Of a stretch of DNA of 57,165 nucleotides, positions 43,261-51,118 are shown one piece after another. The DNA is taken from the NCBI GenBank assembly GCA_007693485.1, contig REDM01000211.1, positions 1-57,165 on the forward strand, given 5' to 3'. The position numbers and the translations under genes were made by a program. The stretch comes from Spirochaetaceae bacterium (GTDB lineage Bacteria > Spirochaetota > Spirochaetia > DSM-27196 > PWMO01). The notes under the pieces were generated by a model. It was not told the DNA's origin and made no database searches. It worked only from the letters and a program-made list of their open reading frames with translations. Position 1 is the stretch's first letter. Each line of letters begins with the position of its first letter.

Positions 43261-45199
43261 TGTCGACCGACCAGCTCCCGCCGACCGGAATCTCGAGGTC
43301 CCAGCCGGGAAAGAGGCGGGTACCCTGATAGAGGGCAGCTGCGGTAGAAACCCCACCATTCGCCTTCGTTCCGTCGCCGGTTTCCGGTGTGAAAAGGAGC
43401 GGGGATACTCGGACATCTGCCGGATGCGTGGTTCGCATCAGCAGGGCGATATCGTTGAACAGATCGTTGAATTCAATCTCTCCGCTGCGAATCGTCTCCC
43501 CGGAACGCACCGCGCCAAATGGTCGCTTTGACGCCTCGTCGCCACGGACCCGCAGGTGAGTCTCGTGGTCTGAGAGGAAGCCCAGATTGACCTCGGTACC
43601 AAACCATCCCGTGAACGGCTCTGATCCGTGGTTGGTGATACCGTACCGGACGGTGAGGCCGGAGGCGCGAAACCGGAACTGTTTCTCAAGCCGCATTCCC
43701 GTATCCGCAACGTCGAGCGACAGGTCGATCAGGTCGTGGTCGCGGTCGAGGTGCTCGGTTCGGTAGAGCTGGGTAGCAATGGGAGCCACCTCCCGAGCTG
43801 CGAGGTCAGCTTCGCTCCAGTCCATGGGCGCTTCACGCAGCAGATGGTCCACGAAGGCGCGACCGGCTGCCACCTCGTAGGAGCGGACCGACCGGTCACT
43901 CGCGCGCGAGCAGTCGAGGGTGTCGAGGTAGTTCCACGGCACCGGCAGGAAGTCGAGCTCGAAGAGCACCCCACCCTGGCTGTGCACGTAGGCGTTGATC
44001 TCGTGGCCCTGATAGAGGTACTCGGGCAGGCCGTCCATATCGAAGTCAAGACTGAGCACCGAAGGAATAAAGATTCCCTTTTCGCGGGTGACCTTCTCTG
44101 CTTCGATAAGGGACGAGTAGACCCGCTTTCGCAGCAGATTCTCGTAGATTCCCCCATTGCGACCGTTCCAGTACGCGGTGTGGCACTGCCCCTTCCACAG
44201 TTCCTCGCGGGCGAGCTGCTTGCGATACTTGTCTCCGCGCAACTGATTCACCAGGATGTGGGTGTACTGCATCTTCGCGTACATCAGGTTGCTTTCCGGC
44301 GAGGTCGCAAGGAACTGCCGAAAGTAGCCTCCCCCGTTCCCGTTGGTGAAGGCGGAATCCGCAAGGTGGGGCGCAACGACCTCCCGGTACGAAGTCGGCG
44401 GGAAGTAGGCGCGCCGACGCGGAGTCACTACACGAAGATAGCGCCACGGGTGGGAGACCTCGATCCAGTCGCGGTTTTCGACCAGCAGGTCCAGAAAGGT
44501 GCGAATCCAATCGAGCGCCGCCGATGGTTCGTCGAAGCGCTCGGCGTACCGCTCACCATCAACAATGATCGAAAGCAGCTGCTGCTCATCGTCTCCCGCG
44601 TGCCCCCGCAGGGCCTCGACGACTTCGTGCGGAGAGGCAACCCCGATCATGTCGCAGAGTTCGGTGGCAACTGGAAACACCACGACGGTCTTTCCCTCAT
44701 CCTCGGTGATGCAGGGGGCCGTCAGACCGTCGCCATCGTGGCCTCCGGCGGCAAACTGCCGGTCACAGAGAAAGGTGTAGTCGATCCCGCTGGTTCGAAG
44801 GAGTGAGGGAAGCGAGGGTTCCCAGATCTGGCCGGTGATCCAGGCACCGCGTGGTCGACGGCCGAATCGTTTGCGAAGGTGGGTGGTCATCCGCTCGATC
44901 TGTCCGAGGCGATCCGGTCGGGGAATCAGGGCGAGTACGGGATCGTAAAACGCGCCGCCGAGCAGTTCCACCTGTTTCCTCCCCCCCATTTCGGAGAGGA
45001 CGTCGGTGAACTCTGAATGGTGCTTGTCGAGCCACTGCAGAAGGTGTCCACTGTAGTGAAGGGTGATCGGGATTTCTGGTCGGTTGTAGGATGCCCTGAG
45101 GAAGGGTTTGTACGCCCGCTGGTAGGTCTCTTCGATCCGGCCCTCGTCGATGCCGACGGGTTGAGAGTTCGTGGTGCCGAATACCAGTCTTACTTTCAT
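43235..45199 (-). CDS. GH57-family glucanotransferase-like protein lacking the nucleophile
   Basis: A 654-residue protein aligning almost position for position with Thermococcus litoralis 4-alpha-glucanotransferase (about 659). It keeps AYKPFLRASYNRPEIPITLHYSG-type sequence, ELLGGAFYDPVLALIP and the acid/base aspartate Asp214 in IIVDGERY. The nucleophile Glu123 of WLTERVW is Gly123 here (WITGQIWEP), and the HNHQP motif near the N-terminus reads TNSQP. The catalytic machinery is thus mostly lost while the fold and the C-terminal DUF1925/1926-type beta domains remain. It may bind rather than cleave glucans. ATG 45199 is used because it directly begins the conserved region. It has its own promoter. 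Confidence 0.82.
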   Translation of the reverse strand: MKVRLVFGTTNSQPVGIDEGRIEETYQRAYKPFLRASYNRPEIPITLHYSGHLLQWLDKHHSEFTDVLSEMGGRKQVELLGGAFYDPVLALIPRPDRLGQIERMTTHLRKRFGRRPRGAWITGQIWEPSLPSLLRTSGIDYTFLCDRQFAAGGHDGDGLTAPCITEDEGKTVVVFPVATELCDMIGVASPHEVVEALRGHAGDDEQQLLSIIVDGERYAERFDEPSAALDWIRTFLDLLVENRDWIEVSHPWRYLRVVTPRRRAYFPPTSYREVVAPHLADSAFTNGNGGGYFRQFLATSPESNLMYAKMQYTHILVNQLRGDKYRKQLAREELWKGQCHTAYWNGRNGGIYENLLRKRVYSSLIEAEKVTREKGIFIPSVLSLDFDMDGLPEYLYQGHEINAYVHSQGGVLFELDFLPVPWNYLDTLDCSRASDRSVRSYEVAAGRAFVDHLLREAPMDWSEADLAAREVAPIATQLYRTEHLDRDHDLIDLSLDVADTGMRLEKQFRFRASGLTVRYGITNHGSEPFTGWFGTEVNLGFLSDHETHLRVRGDEASKRPFGAVRSGETIRSGEIEFNDLFNDIALLMRTTHPADVRVSPLLFTPETGDGTKANGGVSTAAALYQGTRLFPGWDLEIPVGGSWSVDITLALARL

Positions 45200-45262
45200 G
45201 AGCATTCCAAGTGAAGCATGCTCGCCGGTGAACGCCCTGCCCGCTCGCCAACCGAGAAGAGG

Positions 45263-45291
45263 ATTGTACTCCCATGCAGAGGCTTTGTAAA
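45263..45291 (-). promoter_or_regulatory. GH57-like gene promoter
   Basis: TTTACA (45286-45291), a 17-bp spacer and TACAAT (45263-45268) on the minus strand. Transcription would begin near 45256, leaving a leader of about 57 nt. The promoter separates this gene from the rnf operon upstream. Confidence 0.65.
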
Positions 45292-45300
45292 CACGGCGCG

Positions 45301-45888
45301 CTACCGGATGGCTGCAAGCAGCGCCGGATCGAAGACGAGAAACGCCATGGCGATCAGGCCGGCGCAGATGAGGGCGATGGGAACTCCCCGCATCGGCTCG
45401 GGGATCCACTCAAGCTCCAGTGTCCGCAACACGGCCCCCAGCAGCGCCGCCGCCAGCATCAATCCAAGGCCGCCGAAGAACCCGGCAACCAGGCTCTCGA
45501 AGGCGGTGTAATCGCTGCGTACCGCGATGAGCACCACGCCCAGGACCGCGCTGTTGGCGGCAATGGCCGAGATGTCGCCCGCTATTTCGCGATGCCACTG
45601 TACCGAGATTGCCCGGGTAATGCGATGAGTGAGGCTGACCATCCCCACAATGATGAGCACAAAGAGCAGCGGTTGCAGAACATCGAGTCCAAGCCAGTCG
45701 AGGAAGAGTCGGTTTCCTACCCAGCCCGCGACCGCCGCCACGGCGAGAAAGCTCGACAGACCAACACCGTACCTGATCAGCCGGCGGCGGTCGGAAGCAC
45801 GATCAAAACAGAGGTCAAGCCCCAGAAACCAGCTGAATGCAAGGTTGGATACCAGAAGCATGCTCACGGCAAGAGATACGCTGTTCAC
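45301..45888 (-). CDS. rnfA: Rnf complex subunit RnfA
   Basis: A 195-residue inner-membrane subunit with six helices, of the usual RnfA length. The first cluster-ligand position keeps Cys27 in GLDLCFDRAS. The second, which reads TTNCAVLG in characterised RnfA and NqrE proteins, is ANSAVLG here, so the ligand Cys is Ser113. The start is GTG at 45888, with GGAGG upstream, overlapping the rnfE stop codon (GTGA). It is the last gene of the rnf operon; no rnfB follows. The subunit normally forms, with RnfE, the channel-like core carrying an intramembrane [2Fe-2S] cluster. Confidence 0.88.
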   Translation of the reverse strand: MNSVSLAVSMLLVSNLAFSWFLGLDLCFDRASDRRRLIRYGVGLSSFLAVAAVAGWVGNRLFLDWLGLDVLQPLLFVLIIVGMVSLTHRITRAISVQWHREIAGDISAIAANSAVLGVVLIAVRSDYTAFESLVAGFFGGLGLMLAAALLGAVLRTLELEWIPEPMRGVPIALICAGLIAMAFLVFDPALLAAIR

Positions 45889-46550
45889 TGCGGCGCCTCC
45901 TGTGTGGTGTCGGTCGATACGGGCGTGTGCGACGGCCGCGATGCGCGGGCATTGCGAAGCGCCAACAGATACCCCAACACCAGAAAGCCACCGGGGGCGA
46001 GAGCCACCATCCGCAGGGGGTGCTCCGAAAGCACCGGCACAACCAGCACCCCGCCAAACCCTCCGAAGGGAAACAGCGTGAGGGTACCAACGCCAACCAG
46101 TTCCCGTACCACGGTGACACCGATGAGCCAGGCCACGAAGTGAAGCCCCGTTCGCAGGGTGTCCGTCGGGGTCGGTTTCCGGCGGGAGGCGACTCGACGC
46201 CGGGACAGAATGAGGCAGCTGACGATCATCATTGGATGCACGATACCAAGCGTGGCGGCAATCTGCGGCAGATAGGCGCGGGTCAGCATATCGAGCAGCG
46301 TCACCAGGACGGTGGCAACCGTCAGGTACACCATGGTGGAGAGGTGATCGGGAATCCAACGGTCCGCTGCGTCGATGATCAGGCGGCAACCCACCAGCGT
46401 AATCGTAACGGTGAGAGAGAGCACCACGGCATTCGCAACCAGCGGCGAGACCGCAAGCGCGGGTGCCAGGGCCAGCACCAGAGCCACGGTCGGCACCGAT
46501 TCGCTCACCCGCTCGGCCACGGCCTTGATCTCGCGGCCTTCGCGGCTCAT
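45885..46550 (-). CDS. rnfE: Rnf complex subunit RnfE
   Basis: A 221-residue six-helix membrane protein, homologous to RnfA in inverted topology. The second cluster-ligand position keeps Cys112 in MMIVSCLILSRR. The first, usually LGLCPLLAVS, reads LALAPALAVS here, so that cysteine is Ala29. The conserved VRELVGVGTLTLFP segment is intact. The ATG at 46550 overlaps the rnfD stop codon (ATGA). In standard operons rnfG lies between rnfD and rnfE; the overlap here leaves no room for it. Confidence 0.88.
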   Translation of the reverse strand: MSREGREIKAVAERVSESVPTVALVLALAPALAVSPLVANAVVLSLTVTITLVGCRLIIDAADRWIPDHLSTMVYLTVATVLVTLLDMLTRAYLPQIAATLGIVHPMMIVSCLILSRRRVASRRKPTPTDTLRTGLHFVAWLIGVTVVRELVGVGTLTLFPFGGFGGVLVVPVLSEHPLRMVALAPGGFLVLGYLLALRNARASRPSHTPVSTDTTQEAPQ

Positions 46551-47692
46551 CGAAACGCCCCCAACGACCATCCGTAGCGCCGCGGACGAAACAGCTGGTT
46601 GATGGCGGGGGTCAGGACGTTCATGACCAGAAGCGCACCGGCAACGCCTTCGGCGCCTCCGGAGTAGCGGCGAAAGAGTACGGTAAGCGCACCGGCCCCC
46701 AGCCCAAAGACAATCTGTCCAATCGCGGTCCGAGGTGCGCAGGACGTGTCGGTTGCGATGAAAAACATCGCAAACACGACGCTGCCGGTCAGCAGGTGAA
46801 ACAGCACGTCGCCGGAGAAGAACCCGCCTCCGTAGGGAAGACCGCCAAACACCCAGGTGAGCGACGCGAACGAGAGGAAGAATGCGGTTGGAATTTCCCA
46901 CGTGATGATGCGCCGGCCAAAGAGAACAACCGAGCCGGCGAGCAGGAGTGCAATCGACGTCTCTCCGATGGCGCCTGGATGGTTCCCGAGAAACAGATCT
47001 ACGTATCCTGCCGGGAGCGCCGCACCAAACCGGCCCACGAGCACCTCATTGAACCACCCGGTTACCGTCGTGTCCAGCACGGTGCGCGGCACACCGATTC
47101 TCCCGAGATAACCGCTCAGACCGCCAATCACTACTTCACCGCGTTCCGCGGCTGCTCGGAGTAATCCGAGTGCCGTGGCCGAGGTCAGACCGTCGGGAGG
47201 AAGGGTTGCCGGAACCGTCCAGCGAGTCATTGCATCCGGCCATGAATAGGTCACAAACACCCACGCAGTGAGGGCGGGATGAAGCCAGATCCCGCTGATT
47301 CCGCCGAAGGTCCACTTGGCCACGCCAATCGCAACCAGGGTAGCGACAATCACGATCCCAAGGGGCACCGCCGGCGGCATCATCATGCCGATAACCAGAC
47401 CAACGAACGCGGCGTGCCATCCGGGCGCCGAACCCACCTCTACCCGATGAAAGCGGGCACGAAACAGTCGCACGATGATCGATTCGGCCACCAGACTCGA
47501 CACGACCGCCGTTGCGAGGACCAGTGCCGCGCGTAATCCAAAGAGCATCGTACCCCACGCGGCGGCGGGAAGCAGGCAGAAGAACGCAGTCGCAAGAAGC
47601 TCGCTGGACGAGGTTCGTTCGTGAAACTGCGGAGGCGCGTGGCGCGTCGGCACCACCACACCCGGCTCGAGACGCGGGGTTGAATCGCTCAC
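46547..47692 (-). CDS. rnfD: Rnf complex subunit RnfD
   Basis: A 381-residue membrane subunit with about nine helices. The covalent FMN attachment motif is DGLTSATAL, with the acceptor threonine at residue 173. The conserved LGNHPGAIGETSIALLLAG segment follows. The N-terminal 30 residues are a soluble extension (MSDSTPRLEPG by start-codon rule). The start is GTG at 47692, overlapping the rnfC stop codon, with GGAGG upstream. An ApbE-type flavin transferase would be needed to load FMN but is not in this window. Length slightly exceeds typical RnfD (about 320-350). Confidence 0.88.
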   Translation of the reverse strand: MSDSTPRLEPGVVVPTRHAPPQFHERTSSSELLATAFFCLLPAAAWGTMLFGLRAALVLATAVVSSLVAESIIVRLFRARFHRVEVGSAPGWHAAFVGLVIGMMMPPAVPLGIVIVATLVAIGVAKWTFGGISGIWLHPALTAWVFVTYSWPDAMTRWTVPATLPPDGLTSATALGLLRAAAERGEVVIGGLSGYLGRIGVPRTVLDTTVTGWFNEVLVGRFGAALPAGYVDLFLGNHPGAIGETSIALLLAGSVVLFGRRIITWEIPTAFFLSFASLTWVFGGLPYGGGFFSGDVLFHLLTGSVVFAMFFIATDTSCAPRTAIGQIVFGLGAGALTVLFRRYSGGAEGVAGALLVMNVLTPAINQLFRPRRYGWSLGAFR

Positions 47693-49014
47693 ACCCCGCC
47701 TCCACCATTCTGCCGCCGGCCCTGCACCAGGGTCTCGGTCAACGGTATATGGGAGGGGCAGACGTAGCTGCAACAGCCGCACTCCCGACAATCGGCAAGC
47801 CCGGCCGCCGCCGCGTCGTTCGGCCGTTCGCGCTCGAGCATCTTGACCAGCGTCACCGGTTCCAGTCCCACCGGGCAGACCCGGATACAGCGCCCACACC
47901 CGATGCAGGGCGTTCGCTCCCCTTCGTTGACCTCGTCGGCCGAGAGCGCCAACACCCCAGTGGTCGTCTTGGTGATCGGAGTTGCCATGTCTGTGACGGT
48001 GTAGCCCATCATCGGACCACCGAGAACCAGACGCGCCGGTGTCTCGATCAGTCCGCCACACTCGGCCAGTAGAGCGCCCACGGGGGTGCCGATGCGTACC
48101 TTGACGTTGGATGGCGTGCCGATCGCCGAGCCGGCAACCGTAACAACGCGCTCGACCAGTGGTTTGCCGAGGGCGATCGCTTCGTACACCGCGTTGATGG
48201 TCGGAACGCTGGAGACAACGATCCGAAGGTCGATCGGCTGCCTGCCGGCGGGAACCTCTCGACCGATAACCTCACGAATCAGCAGTTTCTCGTCACCGGT
48301 GGGATAGGAAAGCGAGACGGCCCGCACGGCGAACGGGAGGCCTCGTTCGCGCACCAGTCGACGCAGCGCGGTCACCGCATCGCGCTTGTCTCCGCCCACC
48401 GCGATGGTCACCTTCCGGGCACCCGCGATGTGAGCGGCGATCCGCGCGCCCTCGAGAATATCGGAGGGCTTTTCCAGCATGAGGCGGTGGGTCGCGGTGA
48501 GGTAGGGCTCACTTTCCGCCCCGTTCACGATGAGGTGCTCGATTTCAACGCCTCGCGGAATTGTAAACTTACTGTCCGCCGGAGTTCCCCCACCTCCCAT
48601 TCCCACGACGCCGCACTCGCGAAGATTTCGCCGTAGATCGCGCGCGCCGCGATGGTGCCACTCCGCCGGGACCAGTGGTTTGCCGAGCCGCTCGAACTCC
48701 CCTTCGAGGTCGATCACGACACAGTTACTCGGCCGACCGGGATACACGTCTCGCAAACAGATCGTCGTTACCACGCCGGGAATCGGGGCGTGCACGTGGG
48801 CACTGTTTCGCCCCACCGCCCGCCCGATGAGCATTCCTTCGCGAACGCGGTCTCCTACTGAGACTACAGCTTCGGCAGCCGCCCCGGCGTGCTGGTGCAA
48901 GGGCACCACACACTGGGTCGGCAACGCGGCATTCCAGATGGCGCGACCGCGGGTGAGAGATTTGCGGTCATCGGGGAGCACCCCCCCGCGGGTGAGCGTT
49001 GGAAGCGGAATCAT
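47689..49014 (-). CDS. rnfC: Rnf complex subunit RnfC
   Basis: A 441-residue peripheral subunit, the usual NADH-oxidising part of Rnf. The glycine-rich flavin/NADH site is GMGGGGTPADSKF; two ferredoxin-like sites are CIGCGRCIRVCPVGL and CRECGCCSYVCPSHIPL, both with all four cysteines. The long Ala-rich C-terminal repeats of enterobacterial RnfC are absent. The ATG at 49014 overlaps the stop codon of the upstream membrane protein (ATGA), which links that unknown gene to the rnf operon. Electron entry therefore looks intact even though membrane cluster ligands are missing in RnfA and RnfE. Confidence 0.9.
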   Translation of the reverse strand: MIPLPTLTRGGVLPDDRKSLTRGRAIWNAALPTQCVVPLHQHAGAAAEAVVSVGDRVREGMLIGRAVGRNSAHVHAPIPGVVTTICLRDVYPGRPSNCVVIDLEGEFERLGKPLVPAEWHHRGARDLRRNLRECGVVGMGGGGTPADSKFTIPRGVEIEHLIVNGAESEPYLTATHRLMLEKPSDILEGARIAAHIAGARKVTIAVGGDKRDAVTALRRLVRERGLPFAVRAVSLSYPTGDEKLLIREVIGREVPAGRQPIDLRIVVSSVPTINAVYEAIALGKPLVERVVTVAGSAIGTPSNVKVRIGTPVGALLAECGGLIETPARLVLGGPMMGYTVTDMATPITKTTTGVLALSADEVNEGERTPCIGCGRCIRVCPVGLEPVTLVKMLERERPNDAAAAGLADCRECGCCSYVCPSHIPLTETLVQGRRQNGGGGV

Positions 49015-50564
49015 GCGTGTTGTCGATTGCTCCTCTGCACCAGGGCGTGTGTCCGAAACAAGTGCGCGCCACCCCACATCAGCGCGTAGGGCAGCACGAG
49101 CATCATCAGGAGCGCTGCGTGACGCACCAGAGACACCGGAGAAGAGTATACCGCACCCACCGAACGCATCTCAACCCGAACGGGAGTATTCTGAGCGATC
49201 AGAATCGCCTCGACCGCGTGAGAGGGGCGCTCGGCAAACACGCGCGCAAGCCACGCGTCGTCATACACCGCGACCGTCTCCACGGTCTGTTCCACCGCCA
49301 CTTCATTCTGTATGAAGCGTGGCAGCGAGAACTCCTCGTCCTGCGCGGGCAGATCGAAGGGCCGTCGATACATGAAGCCCTCCTGAAACGCACGATGGGC
49401 AACGAAGGCGGCAAGATCGGGCGGCGCTCCGTCTGTATCGAGGCGGTCTTCACCGCGGGGGGGCCAGATATGCGAGAGGGACGAAAGCGTGAGCTCCACT
49501 GAGGGACGCGCTGCCGGAGCCGGTTGGGGAAGCACAATCTCCGATGGCGCCGGAAGCCACCGCTGCGCAACGGGCACCGCGAGCGCGACAGCAATCGCCA
49601 GGGGAACAATGACCGGCAGTACCACCGCCGGCTTTGAAGAGGTGATCGCGACCGGGACGAAAAGCCGGTGCTCGCACCGGCGATAGCGGTACACCCGCAG
49701 CGACGTCACCAGTACCGTTGTGCCCACCAACCCCGCGAGGCCCAGAAGCAGTGACGCCACTTCGTCAGCTTCGGCTGGTTGCACAACAGAGACCGCCACG
49801 GCCATCCCCAGGACCGGAAGCAGCGCCCGCAATGAAGCCTGCACCACCACCGACCGGCTCGTCCCGCCGGATACCGAACGGGCGCGGAGGCTGAGCAGAC
49901 TGCCCCCACAGCCGAGACTCCACGCCACAAGAAGCGCGCCTGCCGCGGCGAAGGCGCTCAGCGAACCCACCGCGTTCAGGGGAAGCAGCACCGCGGCAGC
50001 GGGAATGACCGCCCAGCGAAAACCCCGCGCATGCACGAATACCAGCAGTACCAGAACGCCGAATCCCAGAGGAAACACCAGGTTTCGGCCGTGGTTCCAC
50101 TCCGGCAGGCGCCACGCGGCGCCGAGTCCCTCCATGGCGGTGGTCACCCGGCGGTAGAGCCGGATCGAGCGGTCCTCGGCGGCAAGGTAGTAGATGGCGG
50201 CCGGCTCATCGTTCATCGTCGTGCGAAACCATCGCGGCAGGCCCCGGATGTAGGGATCGACTCGCGGATCAACCGGGTCGAAGCGCAACGGAACCGCGGC
50301 AAGCGGATACTCGACCAGACGGCCAAATCCGTTGATCGACACGGTGGTCGTACACTCCGCGATCACCGGATCGATTCCCGCATCGACGAGCCGATTCACC
50401 ACCAGCTCGCAGGGAACCGACGCATCCACCACGAGGGCGCGGTGCCCCAGCCAGGATGACCGGCTATCGGCGGTGCGGCGACCGGTCCCCGGACTCTGCC
50501 ACGATCCAAAGAAAACGATGAGCAGGGTGATTCCAATGATGAGAAGGCCGCGCCACGGTTTCAT
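49011..50564 (-). CDS. Unknown polytopic membrane protein coupled to rnfC
   Basis: A 517-residue protein with one N-terminal helix (about 6-22), an extracytoplasmic domain (25-160), a cluster of hydrophobic helices (about 165-300), another near 325-345, a second soluble domain (350-485) and a C-terminal helix (about 488-505). No FMN-attachment SGAT motif, heme motif or FeS motif is visible, so it is not an obvious RnfG substitute. It is second in a DUF212-X-rnfC-rnfD-rnfE-rnfA operon and overlaps rnfC by 4 bp. I recognise no family. A role in Rnf assembly or electron transfer is only suggested by context. Confidence 0.75.
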   Translation of the reverse strand: MKPWRGLLIIGITLLIVFFGSWQSPGTGRRTADSRSSWLGHRALVVDASVPCELVVNRLVDAGIDPVIAECTTTVSINGFGRLVEYPLAAVPLRFDPVDPRVDPYIRGLPRWFRTTMNDEPAAIYYLAAEDRSIRLYRRVTTAMEGLGAAWRLPEWNHGRNLVFPLGFGVLVLLVFVHARGFRWAVIPAAAVLLPLNAVGSLSAFAAAGALLVAWSLGCGGSLLSLRARSVSGGTSRSVVVQASLRALLPVLGMAVAVSVVQPAEADEVASLLLGLAGLVGTTVLVTSLRVYRYRRCEHRLFVPVAITSSKPAVVLPVIVPLAIAVALAVPVAQRWLPAPSEIVLPQPAPAARPSVELTLSSLSHIWPPRGEDRLDTDGAPPDLAAFVAHRAFQEGFMYRRPFDLPAQDEEFSLPRFIQNEVAVEQTVETVAVYDDAWLARVFAERPSHAVEAILIAQNTPVRVEMRSVGAVYSSPVSLVRHAALLMMLVLPYALMWGGAHLFRTHALVQRSNRQHA

Positions 50565-50573
50565 GAGTCACCG

Positions 50574-51053
50574 CTACAGAATACTGAAGGCTACCGCGAT
50601 GAAGAACCCGAGCAGCACTCCCACGGAAACCTCGCTGGGAGTGTGTCCATTTACCTCTTTGACGAGGGTGAACTCGATGTCATGCCGGCGTTGAAGCTCA
50701 ACGCCGAGCCGGTTCAATGCCTGTGCCTGCAGACCAGCCGCTCGACGAACACCCAGCGCATCGCGAATGATAAGTATTCCGTAGAACAGTGCGAGCGAGA
50801 AGAGGGGATCCGTCAGGCCGTAGCGAAACCCGATCGCGGTGGCAAGCGCCGTAACCAGCGACGAGTGACTCGACGGCATGCCACCGGTCTTCCACAGCAG
50901 TGTCTCGGCGATATCCCGGGTGCCACGACTTCGGTTGCGCACCACATCGATCACCGACTTGAGGAGTTGGGCGATAAACCAGCTGAAAAACGCAGAAAGG
51001 AATACCGGACTCGAGAGAAACCGGTAGAACTCCGCGGCCGTCCGAGGCTCCAT
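50574..51053 (-). CDS. DUF212 divergent PAP2-like membrane protein
   Basis: A 159-residue integral membrane protein of the DUF212 (divergent PAP2, acid phosphatase/haloperoxidase-related) family. The phosphatase-like blocks are WKTGGMPSSHSSLVTALATAIG and KEVNGHTPSEVSVGVLLG, with intermediate segment IRDALGVRRAAG. The ATG at 51053 is placed 10 nt after a good -10 box, so the mRNA is nearly leaderless. It lies 9 nt before the unknown membrane gene of the rnf operon, so it probably heads that six-gene unit. It may act on lipid phosphates such as undecaprenyl pyrophosphate, but activity of this family is uncertain. Confidence 0.85.
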   Translation of the reverse strand: MEPRTAAEFYRFLSSPVFLSAFFSWFIAQLLKSVIDVVRNRSRGTRDIAETLLWKTGGMPSSHSSLVTALATAIGFRYGLTDPLFSLALFYGILIIRDALGVRRAAGLQAQALNRLGVELQRRHDIEFTLVKEVNGHTPSEVSVGVLLGFFIAVAFSIL

Positions 51054-51063
51054 GATGGCATCG

Positions 51064-51091
51064 ATTGTAAATGCCTCACCACCTTTGTCAA
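51064..51091 (-). promoter_or_regulatory. Promoter of the DUF212-rnf operon
   Basis: TTGACA (51086-51091), a 16-bp spacer and TACAAT (51064-51069) on the minus strand. The start codon lies 10 nt downstream of the -10 box. The -35 box overlaps the -35 box of the divergent rluA-type gene. Confidence 0.65.
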
Positions 51092-51113
51092 GCGGATCGA
51101 AACATGTCAGAAT
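51085..51113 (+). promoter_or_regulatory. Promoter of the RluA-family operon, leaderless type
   Basis: TTGTCA (51085-51090), a 17-bp spacer and CAGAAT (51108-51113), 5 nt before the ATG at 51119. TTGTCAA is read as TTGACAA on the other strand, so a single 7-bp element supplies both divergent -35 boxes. Confidence 0.5.
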
Positions 51114-51118
51114 ACCCC

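Noticed and set aside
46547-47692. Loss of the FMN-attachment site in RnfD
   Set aside because: DTTVTGWF was first taken as a degraded motif, but the true site DGLTSATAL with Thr173 is present upstream.
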